64,000 nt of DNA from Agrococcus jejuensis (GTDB lineage Bacteria > Actinomycetota > Actinomycetes > Actinomycetales > Microbacteriaceae). The notes beneath the pieces are model-generated. The model was not told the DNA's origin. It saw only the letters and a program-made list of their open reading frames with translations, and searched no databases. The DNA is taken from contig NZ_LT629695.1 of NCBI RefSeq assembly GCF_900099705.1, forward strand, positions 2,976,001 through 3,040,000, given 5' to 3'. Made by a program: the position numbers and the translations under genes. How positions within the stretch are numbered: the first letter of the stretch is position 1; each line of letters begins with the position of its first letter. Positions 17,750-26,316 of the stretch are shown here, piece by piece.

Positions 17750-18660
17750 GGGTCGCGCTCGTGCTGCAAGAGGTCTGGACCGGCCTCCGCCGCAACATGT
17801 CGATGGCCGTCGCCGTCGTGCTCGTGACGTTCATCTCGCTGACGTTCGTCGGCGCCGCGGTGCTGCTGCAGATGCAGATCAACCAGATGAAGGGCTTCTG
17901 GTACGACCGGGCCCAGGTCGCCGTGTACTTCTGCAACGACATCGACCAGACCGAGACGTGCTCGCAGGCCGCTGCGACGCCCGAGCAGATCCAGGCCGTC
18001 GAGGATGCCCTCGCGGGCGCCGCGGTCGCGCAGTACGTCGACGGCGTGGAGTTCGAGGACCGCGACGCCGCCTACGCGCGCTTCATGGAGCAGTTCGGCG
18101 GCACGACGACCGCCGAGTTCGCGACGGCCGACACCATGAACGAGGCGCTCTGGGTGAGCCCCGTGACGCCCGCCGACGCCGACGTCATCGCCGAGGCGAC
18201 CTCGGGGCTGCCCGGCGTGCTCGAGGTGCGCGACCAGCGCGCGCTGCTCGAGCCGATCTTCTCGGTGCTCAACACCGCGAGCCTCGCGGCCGTCGGCATC
18301 GCCGTGCTCATGCTCGTCGCGGCCGTGCTGCTCATCGCCACGACCATCCGACTCTCCGCGTTCTCGAGACGCCGCGAGCTCGGCATCATGCGCCTCGTGG
18401 GCGCGTCGAACCGCTTCATCCAGACGCCGTTCATCCTCGAGGGCGTCGTCGCGGCGCTCGTGGGATCCGTGCTCGCGGCGGGTGCCATCGTCGCGCTCGT
18501 GCAGGGCGTGCTGCAGGGCTACGTCGCGCAGACGCTGCGCACGGTCGCGGTCGTGGGCCTGGACGACGCGCTGCTCGTCGCGCCGGGTCTCATCGCGTTC
18601 GGCGTGCTGTTCGCGGGCCTCGCGGCAGCCGTCGCCATCCGCAGGTACCTCAAGGTCTGA
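17746..18660 (+). CDS. ftsX: Cell division protein FtsX
   Basis: A 304-residue membrane protein with one N-terminal helix (about 20-43), a large extracellular domain containing two cysteines (CNDIDQTETC), then three C-terminal helices. The family motif SAFSRRRELGIMRLVGASNRFIQ lies between helices 2 and 3 (about residues 203-225). It starts in an ATGA overlap with ftsE. FtsX transmits ATP hydrolysis by FtsE to cell-wall hydrolases outside the membrane. Confidence 0.95.
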   Translation: MRVALVLQEVWTGLRRNMSMAVAVVLVTFISLTFVGAAVLLQMQINQMKGFWYDRAQVAVYFCNDIDQTETCSQAAATPEQIQAVEDALAGAAVAQYVDGVEFEDRDAAYARFMEQFGGTTTAEFATADTMNEALWVSPVTPADADVIAEATSGLPGVLEVRDQRALLEPIFSVLNTASLAAVGIAVLMLVAAVLLIATTIRLSAFSRRRELGIMRLVGASNRFIQTPFILEGVVAALVGSVLAAGAIVALVQGVLQGYVAQTLRTVAVVGLDDALLVAPGLIAFGVLFAGLAAAVAIRRYLKV

Positions 18661-18686
18661 CCCGCGGCGAGCGCTCGCCTGCGTGC

Positions 18687-18692
18687 TAGGCT
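18687..18692 (+). promoter_or_regulatory. -10 box (TAGGCT) of smpB
   Basis: TAGGCT lies 36 bases before the smpB ATG, leaving a short leader that contains an AGGAGG ribosome-binding site at 18718-18723. This is a leadered promoter, unlike most in the window. Confidence 0.45.
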
Positions 18693-18728
18693 GACGGGCT
18701 GCCCACCAGTCGATTCCAGGAGGCGATC

Positions 18729-19205
18729 ATGGCACGCGAGCAGGGTCAGAAGGTCGTCGCCCAGAACAAGAAGGCCCGCCACGACTACACGATCGAGGAC
18801 CGCTACGAGGCGGGCCTCGTGCTCACCGGCACCGAGGTGAAGTCGCTGCGCGCCGGCCGTGCATCGCTCGTCGACGGCTACGCGTACGTCGACAGGGGAG
18901 AGGCGTGGCTCGACGCCGTGCACATCCCCGAGTACGGCCAGGGCACGTGGACGAACCACACGCCGCGCCGCAAGCGCAAGCTGCTGCTGCACAAGCACCA
19001 GATCGAGAAGCTGCAGGCTGCGGTGTCGCAGGGCGGCTACACGCTCGTGCCGCTGTCGCTGTACTTCCTCGACGGCCGCGCGAAGGTCGAGCTCGCGGTC
19101 GCGAAGGGCAAGCGCGAGTACGACAAGCGGCAGACGCTGCGCGAGCGCCAGGACAAGCGCGAGGCCGACCGCGCCATGCGCACGCGCAACCGGATGGGCG
19201 AGTAG
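18729..19205 (+). CDS. smpB: SsrA-binding protein SmpB
   Basis: A 158-residue RNA-binding protein needed with tmRNA for rescue of stalled ribosomes. The body has [26 protein letters not shown], an H-x-P-E-Y motif and VPLSLYF, and ends in the basic tail [18 protein letters not shown], all family hallmarks. A strong AGGAGG precedes the ATG. The tmRNA gene lies about 2.7 kb downstream on the same strand. Confidence 0.97.
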   Translation: MAREQGQKVVAQNKKARHDYTIEDRYEAGLVLTGTEVKSLRAGRASLVDGYAYVDRGEAWLDAVHIPEYGQGTWTNHTPRRKRKLLLHKHQIEKLQAAVSQGGYTLVPLSLYFLDGRAKVELAVAKGKREYDKRQTLRERQDKREADRAMRTRNRMGE

Positions 19206-19208
19206 CCA

Positions 19209-19222
19209 GACCCTCGCGGGTC
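19209..19222. terminator. Short hairpin between smpB and the convergent gene
   Basis: GACCC-TCGC-GGGTC forms a five-base-pair stem just after the smpB stop and over the stop of the converging gene. It is short and has no T-tract. Confidence 0.3.
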
Positions 19223-20651
19223 AGCCGCGTGCCGCCGAGGCGGCGTCGCGGATCGTCTGGCCCTCGGTGCGCACGAGTGCGGCGATGGCGCCGAGCATCG
19301 TCGACGAGCCCGTGGCCGACGACGTGGCGTCCGACGCCGAGGCGTAGGCGGTCTCGTCGCCGCTGATGAACGCCTCGAGCGCGGCCGTCGCATCGGGCGC
19401 GGGGATGGTGTCGCCACCGTAGGCGGCGCCGCCCGTCACGTCCTCGTCGCGGTAGGCGGCGCTCACGGCGCTGGCGAGCTGCACGGCCTGGTCGTGCATC
19501 CCCGCCCACGCGTCGCACGTCGACTGCAGGTCGGCGGTGGGGCAGTGGTCGCGGTACGACTGCGCCATCGACTGGTTGTAGGCCACGAACGCCGCGTCCC
19601 ACGCCGTCGCGGCGTTCGCCCGCGCCGCGCGGTCGACGAACGACGCGCAGCCGATCGGCGCGTTGCACGTGAACTGGATGTAGCGAGACGCGTCGACGTC
19701 GAAGCGCTCCGTGCCGCCCTGCGCCAGCGTGAGCGTGGCGAGGTAGTCGGCATACGCGGTCGTGAAGGCAGCGTCGGCGTCGGCCTGCGCGAGCACGAGC
19801 GAGCACGCGGAGCCGATGGCGTCGAACGGGCCGGCGACGGCGTCGGCGAGCCCAGCAGCGGCCTCGTAGCGGGCGCCGTCGGCCGCTGCGGCCGCAGCCG
19901 CCTGCGCGTAGGCGTCGTTGCGCTCGCCGCCATCGACGACGCGCAGCGCGGGCGCCGACGCCGTGAGCATCGCCGCCTGGCCCGAGAGGCCGCTCATGGC
20001 GTCGCACGCGGTGCGCACGCCCGACGCATCCGCGGCGACCTCGTCGTACGAGCCGGAGCCCATGCTCGGTGCCGCCGTCGCGAGGCCCGTGTCGAAGGAT
20101 GCGGTGTCGAGCTCGGCGAGCGGCTGCAGCGCGGCGTCGGAGTAGACCGACTCCCACTCGGCGACCTGGGCCGCGTAGTCGTCGGCCGCCGCCTGCGCGT
20201 CGCGGTCGAGCAGCACGCCAGGCACGACGAACGCTGCGACCACCCCGCCGATCGCGAGCATCGCGACGGGGATCGAGATGCCGAGGATGAGGCCGAGGCG
20301 CGGGCCGCGGCGCTGGCCGGGCTGCGGCTGGCCCTGGGGAGGGGGCGTGAACTGCGGCTGCGGCTGCTGCATCCACGGCTGCGGCGGCTGCACGGGCGTC
20401 GGCTGCGACGGCGTGCTGAGCGGACGTCGCGGCTGCGGGTAGGCGCCGCCGGGCGCGGCGCCGTCGCTCGGGTGCACCTCGACCGTCCACGACCCGTCGG
20501 GGTTGCGCACGGGCGCACCGGGCTGCGGTGCCTGCGGCACGGGAGGGCCCTGCGGCGGCTGGCCCTGCTGCGGGGCGCCCTGGCCGGGCTGCTGCTGGCC
20601 GTTCCACGGGTCGTACGCGGGGCTCGGCCCCGGTGCGTGCTCGTCGGCCAT
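19221..20651 (-). CDS. Pro/Gln-rich single-pass membrane protein, unknown function
   Basis: A 476-residue protein. Residues 1-115 are cytoplasmic, rich in Pro, Gln and Gly (repeated PQ and QP runs). One membrane helix follows (LGLILGISIPVAMLAIGG region, about 120-148). The remaining 325 residues are an exported alanine-rich helical domain with several cysteines (for example TACDAM, SACSLV, FTCNAPIGC, DHCPTA, QSTCDAW) that may form disulfides. Similar layouts are common among uncharacterised actinobacterial envelope proteins. I do not recognise the extracellular domain. ATG 20657 is an alternative start. Confidence 0.7.
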   Translation of the reverse strand: MADEHAPGPSPAYDPWNGQQQPGQGAPQQGQPPQGPPVPQAPQPGAPVRNPDGSWTVEVHPSDGAAPGGAYPQPRRPLSTPSQPTPVQPPQPWMQQPQPQFTPPPQGQPQPGQRRGPRLGLILGISIPVAMLAIGGVVAAFVVPGVLLDRDAQAAADDYAAQVAEWESVYSDAALQPLAELDTASFDTGLATAAPSMGSGSYDEVAADASGVRTACDAMSGLSGQAAMLTASAPALRVVDGGERNDAYAQAAAAAAADGARYEAAAGLADAVAGPFDAIGSACSLVLAQADADAAFTTAYADYLATLTLAQGGTERFDVDASRYIQFTCNAPIGCASFVDRAARANAATAWDAAFVAYNQSMAQSYRDHCPTADLQSTCDAWAGMHDQAVQLASAVSAAYRDEDVTGGAAYGGDTIPAPDATAALEAFISGDETAYASASDATSSATGSSTMLGAIAALVRTEGQTIRDAASAARG

Positions 20652-20789
20652 GCGCATCCATCCGTCGGGGCCGCGACGGCGGCCGGGTGATCCCACCAGG
20701 CTAGGCAGGTGCCCCTGCGAGCGCGATGGGGAGAAGTGCCCGTGCCGCGCCGGTTCGACACGCTCGCTGGCGCAGGGTTGGATGGACCC

Positions 20790-21818
20790 ATGCGCATCGG
20801 CATCCTCACCTCCGGCGGCGACTGCCCGGGTCTCAACGCCGTCATCCGAGCAGCGGTGCTCGGCGGCATCAAGCAGCACGGGCACGAGTTCGTGGGCATC
20901 CGCGACGGCTGGCGCGGCCTCGTCGCCGGCGACGTGCGCGTGCTCAACCGCTCGTCGGTGCGCGGCATCTCGCGCGTCGGCGGCACGATCCTCGGCACGA
21001 GCCGCACGAACCCCTTCGAGGGCGACCAGGGTGGCCCCGCGAACATCGCAGCGACGATGGAGCGCCTCGGCATCGACGCCGTGCTCGCCATCGGCGGCGA
21101 GGGCACGCTCGCGGCGGGCAAGCGCCTGAGCGACGCCGGCATCCCGATCGTGGGCGTGCCGAAGACGATCGACAACGACCTCGACGCCACCGACTACACG
21201 TTCGGCTTCGACACGGCCGTGCAGATCGCGACCGAGGCCGGCGACCGCCTGCGCACGACGGGCGACTCGCACATGCGCTGCATGGTGCTCGAGGTCATGG
21301 GCCGCCACGTCGGCTGGATCGCGCTGCACGCCGGCATGGCCGTGGGTGCGCACGCCATCCTCATCCCCGAGCAGCCGCGCTCGATCGACGAGATCTGCGA
21401 CTGGGCGCAGCAGGTGTACGACCGTCGCCGCGCGCCGCTCATCGTCGTGTCCGAGGGCTTCCGCCTCGAGGGCATGGAGGAGGCGCACTCGCACAAGGGC
21501 CTCGACGCGTTCAACCGTCCGCGTCTCGGCGGCATCTCCGAGCTCATCACGCCCGAGATCGAGGCCCGCACGGGCATCGAGTCGCGCTCGACCGTGCTCG
21601 GCCACATCCAGCGCGGCGGCGCCCCCACGGGTGCCGACCGCGTGCTCGCGACCCGCTTCGGCCTCGCGGCCATCGAGGCGGTGCACCAGCAGGCGTGGGG
21701 CCAGATGGTGTCGCTGCGCGGCACCGACATCGTGCGCGTGCCCTTCGCCGACGCCCTGGTGGGTCTCAAGGTCGTGCCCGAGGAGCGCTACCACGAGGCC
21801 GAGCTGCTCTTCGGCTGA
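20790..21818 (+). CDS. pfkA: 6-phosphofructokinase
   Basis: A 342-residue PfkA-family enzyme phosphorylating fructose 6-phosphate. GGDCPGLN (residues 9-16), GGEGT (102-106), PKTIDND (125-131, catalytic Asp) and MGRHVGW are present. The residue matching E. coli Gly104 is Gly and the one matching Gly124 is Lys. In the actinobacterial branch a Gly at the first site goes with ATP use, while an Asp marks pyrophosphate use, so ATP is the likely donor. Confidence 0.94.
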   Translation: MRIGILTSGGDCPGLNAVIRAAVLGGIKQHGHEFVGIRDGWRGLVAGDVRVLNRSSVRGISRVGGTILGTSRTNPFEGDQGGPANIAATMERLGIDAVLAIGGEGTLAAGKRLSDAGIPIVGVPKTIDNDLDATDYTFGFDTAVQIATEAGDRLRTTGDSHMRCMVLEVMGRHVGWIALHAGMAVGAHAILIPEQPRSIDEICDWAQQVYDRRRAPLIVVSEGFRLEGMEEAHSHKGLDAFNRPRLGGISELITPEIEARTGIESRSTVLGHIQRGGAPTGADRVLATRFGLAAIEAVHQQAWGQMVSLRGTDIVRVPFADALVGLKVVPEERYHEAELLFG

Positions 21819-21859
21819 GGGCGGACACGCCGTCGTTGCCCCGCGGCGGCCGAGCCCCG

Positions 21860-21865
21860 TAGCAT
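21860..21865 (+). promoter_or_regulatory. Possible -10 (TAGCAT) of the tmRNA gene
   Basis: TAGCAT lies 71 bases before the mature tmRNA 5' end, leaving a precursor leader to be trimmed. No other candidate is obvious in the gap after pfkA. Confidence 0.3.
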
Positions 21866-21936
21866 GGAGGGCTGCCGCAGGTCGAGAGGTCGAGGCGGCT
21901 TGGCAACTCCACAGCGCGTGACACGCACCGCAGCAC

Positions 21937-22308
21937 GGGGATGATCGGTTTCGACATCGCCTCAGTCGCTGCGGGAAGCGAGTCGAGGACCCAGGGTCAT
22001 CTCGTCAACGATCCCTGGAACACCATAGGTGCCAACGCAAAGCGCACCGACTTCGCCCTCGCTGCCTAAGCGAGCCTGAAGTCCGTCGAACCAGGTCTGC
22101 CCCCGCCCTGGACCTCGGCGTCATCTAGGGGGATTGCTGCGAGCTTGCGTCACAGGGACTCGTGGGACTTGCACTGTGACTGGGCCCGTCTACCTAGATG
22201 TCTGGGGCAAAGGTAGGGGCCGAGCAGAACGACCAAGCTCAGACTGCACTCGGAGAAGCCGCACGGTCCGAGCGATGGACGGGGGTTCGATTCCCCCCAT
22301 CTCCACCA
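21937..22308 (+). ncRNA. ssrA: Transfer-messenger RNA (SsrA)
   Basis: A 372-base tmRNA. The 5' end GGGGATG pairs with CATCTCC before the encoded 3' CCA to give the acceptor stem. The T-arm sequence GGTTCGATTCC lies at about 22284-22294. The tag reading frame at about 22030-22069 encodes ANAKRTDFALAA followed by TAA, with the family-typical -ALAA end that marks rescued proteins for proteolysis. smpB is encoded 2.7 kb upstream. The 3' end is a common integration site for mobile DNA, and a foreign-looking gene follows directly. Confidence 0.95.
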
Positions 22309-22416
22309 CTCAGCCGGTGCGTGTCACGCGTAGGAGTCCACGAAGGGCCCGCAGACCTCGGTCGCGGGCCCTTCGTCATGCAGGAAGCCTCGCCGGGCCG
22401 CTGCGATCATGGACAG

Positions 22417-23562
22417 ATGTCCGCGATCACATCAGTCCGCATCACGCAGTGGGGCGTCGGACACGGTGGCTTTCACACTCAGTCGATCGACGTCAAGGGT
22501 GAGCGGGTTCACGTGGTGTACGACTGCGGGAGTTCGGATTCTGCGCGTCGAGTGGAAGACGCTGCCGACGAGTACGCGCGATCGATCGCGGGCGAGAGAG
22601 TGGAGCGCCTGGTGCTCTCCCACTTCGATGACGACCACATCAACGGGCTCAGGTACCTTGCCGATGCGTTCCGCAAGAATGACGTCACGGTGGGTCGCAT
22701 CGTCGCCCCGCTCCTGACCCCACTTGATCGCCTAGTGCTTGCCCTCGCCTCAGAAGGCGACCGATCACTTCGCCGGCTGATACTTGAGCCTGAAGCCGTT
22801 CTCGGCGAGGAGTTCGGTGCAGAGATTCAGTTGGTCGCAGGGAACGACCTGGGCCCTGTCAACAACGCACCGCTGGGCAGCGACAGCGATTCGACTGGGC
22901 GTCGAGTACGCGGTCGGGTCGATGGTGGCTTCGATGTCAACGAGGATGCGGGTACGCCGAGTCTGGTCTGGGAGGTCGTGCCTTACGTGTACCCGGCGAT
23001 ATCGAATGAACGCGGCCGTTACTGGTCCCGTCTCTGTGAGAAGCTGCCGGACCTGAGCGACGTCGGGGTGCCATCGAACGCTGATGTCAGCATGGTGTTG
23101 ACCGAACACATCAAGGTAGCTCGCGAGACACGGCCGAATTCAAGGAAGTCCGACTGGACGAACTTCTCCTCGATCACGCTGTACTCCGGGCCAACTGGAC
23201 CGTCTACCGTCGGCTGGATTCACGCCCCTCGAGGAAGGCCGATCGCCGGCGCCATTGGCTGGCTCGGGACCGGCGACTCGCGCTATGGCCAGAAGCGAAC
23301 TGTGGACGCAATGAGTAATGCGCTCGGGCTGCACCGTCTGAAGAACGTTGGCGTGGTCGGGGCCCCTCATCATGGTTCGGCGAAAAACTCGTCCGCACAC
23401 TTCTGGAGTCAGCTGCCCAATGTGATGGTGGCGACGTTTCACGCATCAGGTAGGCACGGGCACCCGACCATCCAAGCCATGCGGCAGGCAGCGGACTCAG
23501 GGGCCGCTGTCGTCCCCGTGAACGACCGATCGTACGAGCAGTGCGCAGTTACTTTGCGGTAG
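22417..23562 (+). CDS. MBL-fold metallohydrolase (ComEC-like), probably acquired
   Basis: A 381-residue protein of the metallo-beta-lactamase fold. Metal-binding motifs are His69-x-Asp71-x-Asp73-His74 (SHFDDDH), Asp287 in GTGDSRYG, His318-His319 in PHHGSAKNS and the late HGHPT (about 347-351). The PHHGS form groups it with ComEC/Rec2-like and nuclease-like MBL proteins; substrate unknown. Codons use more A/T-ending choices than neighbours. It starts 109 bases after the tmRNA 3' end, suggesting insertion there. An extension to 22198 would run inside the tmRNA and is rejected. MBL genes of this sort often belong to anti-phage modules, but no partner is adjacent. Confidence 0.75.
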   Translation: MSAITSVRITQWGVGHGGFHTQSIDVKGERVHVVYDCGSSDSARRVEDAADEYARSIAGERVERLVLSHFDDDHINGLRYLADAFRKNDVTVGRIVAPLLTPLDRLVLALASEGDRSLRRLILEPEAVLGEEFGAEIQLVAGNDLGPVNNAPLGSDSDSTGRRVRGRVDGGFDVNEDAGTPSLVWEVVPYVYPAISNERGRYWSRLCEKLPDLSDVGVPSNADVSMVLTEHIKVARETRPNSRKSDWTNFSSITLYSGPTGPSTVGWIHAPRGRPIAGAIGWLGTGDSRYGQKRTVDAMSNALGLHRLKNVGVVGAPHHGSAKNSSAHFWSQLPNVMVATFHASGRHGHPTIQAMRQAADSGAAVVPVNDRSYEQCAVTLR

Positions 23563-23574
23563 CTGCGCGAGCGG

Positions 23575-23865
23575 TCAGCGGGCGACGTCGTGGCCGGCCG
23601 CGATCCACGCCGACGTGCCGCCGACGACGTTCGCGGCCGTGTAGCCCTGCGACTCGAGGTACTGCACGACGCGCGCCGAGCGGCCGCCGGAGTGGCAGAT
23701 CACGGCGACGCCGTCGGGCACCTCCGAGAGGCGCTCCACGATCTCGCCCATCGGGATGTGGATCGCGTGCGGCACGTGCCCCGCATCCCATTCGTCCTGC
23801 TCGCGCACGTCGACGACGGGCACGGCGGTGTCGGCGGCGATGGCGTCCACGGAGATCTCGCGCAT
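23575..23865 (-). CDS. Single-domain rhodanese-like protein
   Basis: A 96-residue rhodanese domain: VVDVREQDEWDAGHVPHA near residues 17-34 and the active-site loop with Cys57 (VICHSGGRSA). Such proteins carry persulfide sulfur from thiosulfate or cysteine desulfurases. The ATG follows a TAGGGT box by seven bases, indicating a leaderless transcript. It converges with the MBL gene with 12 bases between. Confidence 0.88.
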   Translation of the reverse strand: MREISVDAIAADTAVPVVDVREQDEWDAGHVPHAIHIPMGEIVERLSEVPDGVAVICHSGGRSARVVQYLESQGYTAANVVGGTSAWIAAGHDVAR

Positions 23866-23872
23866 GCCTTCG

Positions 23873-23878
23873 ACCCTA
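23873..23878 (-). promoter_or_regulatory. -10 box (TAGGGT) of the small rhodanese gene
   Basis: TAGGGT on the minus strand ends seven bases before the ATG at 23865. Confidence 0.45.
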
Positions 23879-23952
23879 GCCGCGCGTCGGCGGCCGGGCG
23901 TACGCTCGCGAACGCACGGGCACCACGGCTCGGCATGCGAGAGGGGTCCACG

Positions 23953-24429
23953 ATGACGAGGGTCGCGACGAGCCTGTGGTTCGACGGAGGCATCGAGGAG
24001 GCGGCGGCGCTGTACGTGTCGCTCATGCCGGGCAGCGAGATCCTGCACACGAGCAGGTACCCCGACGACGCCGCGTTCCCCGGCGACATGGCTGGGCAGG
24101 CGCTCACGGTCGACATGACGATCGGCGGGCACTCGGTCACGCTGCTCAACGGTGGGCCGGCGTTCCCGCTGACGGAGGCGGTGTCGCTCGTGCTCGAGGT
24201 CGAGGGGCAGGCCGAGATCGACCGGCTGTGGGATGCGCTGCTCGAGGGCGGTGGGCGCGAGAGCCAGTGCGGGTGGCTCGTGGATCGGTTCGGCCTGTCG
24301 TGGCAGATCGTGCCGACGGCGATGGGTCAGCTGATGTCGGGGCCGAACGCGGGCGCCGTGACGGCGGCGCTCATGACGATGGCGAAGATCGACGTCGGCG
24401 AGCTCGAGCGGGCGAGCGCGGGTTCGTGA
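23953..24429 (+). CDS. PhnB-like VOC-family protein
   Basis: A 158-residue vicinal-oxygen-chelate-fold protein of the PhnB / 3-demethylubiquinone-9 methyltransferase-like group. SLWFDGGIEEAAALYVSLMP starts the first repeat, LLNGGPAFPL follows, and the closing CGWLVDRFGLSWQIVP is diagnostic. Function in this group is mostly unassigned. GAGAGGGG precedes the ATG. Its 3' end overlaps the converging zinc-ribbon gene by 59 bases. Confidence 0.85.
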   Translation: MTRVATSLWFDGGIEEAAALYVSLMPGSEILHTSRYPDDAAFPGDMAGQALTVDMTIGGHSVTLLNGGPAFPLTEAVSLVLEVEGQAEIDRLWDALLEGGGRESQCGWLVDRFGLSWQIVPTAMGQLMSGPNAGAVTAALMTMAKIDVGELERASAGS

Positions 24430-24949
24430 CGACCTTCCGCGGCGTCGGCACGGGGAGCGCCGCCTCGGCGGCAGCCTTCGCCGCGACGTCCTCGACGGTG
24501 CGCCACCTCCACCAGACGTAATGCCCCTCGTCCTCCGTGACGTCGTAGCGCTGCCCGCAGGCCGTGCACGCGCAGATGCGTCGCGGTCGCCAGGGGCTCC
24601 CGCCGACGATGACGGGGATCTCCTCGACGAGGGTGACGTGGCCGAACGCCACCTCCTGCGCGGGGTCGTACATCTCGTGATCGCGGTATGCCCGACACAG
24701 GCACTCGCCCCGCCAGTGCATGCGCACGCGGTCGATGGCGTGCGTCACGTGGCGCCCGTTGCTCGCGAGCATCCCACCGAGGTCGACCTCGTCGACGGCG
24801 TCCTCGACCTCGGCGAGTCGCTTCCGGACCGCGTGCAGCGCGGCGTCGTCGCGCGCGCGGATGATCGCCCACACGGCATCGAGGATGCGGGAGCGGTCGC
24901 GCGACAGGAGGTCGTCGACGAGCGCGGGCCCGTCGCGCGCCTCGGCCAC
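24371..24949 (-). CDS. Hypothetical protein with four-cysteine zinc-ribbon-like motif
   Basis: A 192-residue protein of no family I recognise. The N-terminal half is helical and acidic. The C-terminal half has GECLCRAY and later RICACTACGQRY, two cysteine pairs that could bind zinc, followed by an aromatic patch GHYVWWRWRT and a basic tail. Translation likely starts at the GTG one base after the stop of the inositol-monophosphatase-family gene, so the two are coupled. The last 59 bases overlap the converging VOC gene; the true C-terminus may therefore be non-conserved. Confidence 0.6.
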   Translation of the reverse strand: MAEARDGPALVDDLLSRDRSRILDAVWAIIRARDDAALHAVRKRLAEVEDAVDEVDLGGMLASNGRHVTHAIDRVRMHWRGECLCRAYRDHEMYDPAQEVAFGHVTLVEEIPVIVGGSPWRPRRICACTACGQRYDVTEDEGHYVWWRWRTVEDVAAKAAAEAALPVPTPRKVVTNPRSPARARRRRSSPSS

Positions 24950-24950
24950 G

Positions 24951-25721
24951 TCAGCGCGCCAGACGCCCGAGCAGCTCGTCGTGCAGCACGCCGTTCGTCG
25001 CGAGGGCCGAGCCGTGCCAGGGGCCCGGCTGGCCGTCGATCGACGTGAAGCGGCCGCCGGCCTCCTCGACGATCGGCACGAGCGCCGCCATGTCGTACGG
25101 CTTGAGGTCGAACTCGCCCACGACGTCGAGCGCGCCCTCGGCGAGCAGCATGTAGCTCCACGCGTCGCCGTACGAGCGGGCACGCCACACGTCGCGCTGC
25201 AGCGCGACGAGCTCGTCGAGGTAGCCTGCGCCATCCCAGCCCTGGATCGAGTTGTACGAGATCGCGGCGTCGGCGAGCGCGCCGAGCGCCGAGACCTGCA
25301 GGCGCTGCTCGCCCGGCGACGTCCACGCGCCCTCGCCGCGCGCCGCCCACCAGCGGCGGCCGAGCGACGGCATCGAGCAGACGCCGACGACGACCTCGCC
25401 GTCGACCACGAGGGCGATGAGCGTCGCCCACACGGGCGCGCCGCGCAGGAAGTGGGCGGTGCCGTCGATGGGGTCGACGATCCACTGGCGCGGGCTGTCG
25501 CCCGTCGTGCCGGTCTCCTCGCCGAAGAAGGCGTCGTCGGGGCGCTCGGCCTCGACGAGCTCGCGGATGCGCGCCTCGACGGCCTTGTCGGCGTCGGTCA
25601 CATGCGTCGCATCGGGCTTCGTCGTCACGTGCAGGTCGCTCGCGCGGAAGCGATCCATGGAGATCGCGTCTGCGGCGTCGGCGATGCGGAGGGCGAGGGC
25701 GAGGTCGTCGGCGTGGCTCAC
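24951..25721 (-). CDS. Inositol-monophosphatase-family phosphatase (HisN/SuhB type)
   Basis: A 256-residue Mg-dependent phosphatase. The metal site is visible as FFGEETG, IVDPIDGT and KPYDMAAL (third Asp), and ARSYGDAWSY is the conserved substrate loop. In actinobacteria this subfamily includes histidinol-phosphatase HisN as well as inositol and fructose-bisphosphate phosphatases; the loop favours HisN but does not prove it. The GTG at 25721 follows a TAGCGT box by seven bases; a GTG at 25730 overlaps that box and is unlikely. Confidence 0.85.
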   Translation of the reverse strand: MSHADDLALALRIADAADAISMDRFRASDLHVTTKPDATHVTDADKAVEARIRELVEAERPDDAFFGEETGTTGDSPRQWIVDPIDGTAHFLRGAPVWATLIALVVDGEVVVGVCSMPSLGRRWWAARGEGAWTSPGEQRLQVSALGALADAAISYNSIQGWDGAGYLDELVALQRDVWRARSYGDAWSYMLLAEGALDVVGEFDLKPYDMAALVPIVEEAGGRFTSIDGQPGPWHGSALATNGVLHDELLGRLAR

Positions 25722-25728
25722 GGCATCC

Positions 25729-25734
25729 ACGCTA
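25729..25734 (-). promoter_or_regulatory. -10 box (TAGCGT) of the IMPase-family gene
   Basis: TAGCGT on the minus strand, seven bases before the GTG at 25721. It decides the start codon choice. Confidence 0.5.
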
Positions 25735-25760
25735 CCGACCGGCGGCGTGCGTCGGGCGAG

Positions 25761-26222
25761 TCACGTGGGCGGCAGCACCGCGCGCGACGGCAGCGGCGAC
25801 GAGTAGACGACGCTCGTCGTGACGCTGCCGAGCGTGCCGACGCGGCCGCTCACCTGCTCGAGGTGGCGCATGCTCGTCGCGACGACCTTCATGATGAAGC
25901 AGTCGTCGCCCGTGACGTGGTGCGCCTCGACGACCTCCGGCAGGTCGGCGATGAGCGCGTGCAGCGGCTCGTACACCGAGCTGGGGTAGCGCAGCCGCAG
26001 GTAGGCGAGGATCGCGTAGCCCAGTCGCTCGGGGTCGACCTGCGCGCCGTAGCCCGTGATGACGCCCGACTCCTCGAGTCGGCGCATGCGCTCGGCGGTC
26101 GCGCTGTGGCTCATGCGGATGCGACGCGCGAGGTCGGCGATGCTCTGCCGGCCATCGCGCTGGAGGGCGTCGAGGATGGCGGTGTCGACCGAGTCGGGCT
26201 CGAACGGGATCTTCGCGGGCAT
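25761..26222 (-). CDS. Lrp/AsnC-family transcriptional regulator
   Basis: A 153-residue regulator with an N-terminal winged helix-turn-helix (DTAILDALQRDGRQSIADLARRI, then SHSATAERMRRLEESGVI) and a C-terminal RAM ligand-binding domain (VVEAHHVTGDDCFIMKV). It is divergent from a rhodanese-like gene and may control it and itself. The ATG at 26222 gives the normal family length. An upstream ATG at 26303 has a perfect GGAAGGAG five bases before it and would add 27 residues; it remains possible. Confidence 0.88.
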   Translation of the reverse strand: MPAKIPFEPDSVDTAILDALQRDGRQSIADLARRIRMSHSATAERMRRLEESGVITGYGAQVDPERLGYAILAYLRLRYPSSVYEPLHALIADLPEVVEAHHVTGDDCFIMKVVATSMRHLEQVSGRVGTLGSVTTSVVYSSPLPSRAVLPPT

Positions 26223-26302
26223 GTGGCGATGATTCCACGAGATCGACGGCATGGTGGCGAGAACGCCGTGGAACTCCTCTGGATCGGCGTCGATCGTCGG
26301 CA

Positions 26303-26308
26303 TATCGT
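26303..26308 (+). promoter_or_regulatory. -10 box (TATCGT) of the rhodanese gene at 26317
   Basis: TATCGT ends eight bases before the ATG at 26317, in the gap shared with the divergent Lrp gene. Confidence 0.4.
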
Positions 26309-26316
26309 CTCCTTCC

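Noticed and set aside
22198-22416. N-terminal extension of the MBL gene
   Set aside because: It lies largely within the tmRNA gene, including its 3' CCA end.
22308-23575. Attachment-site direct repeat flanking the MBL gene
   Set aside because: No copy of the tmRNA 3' end was found on the right side by eye.
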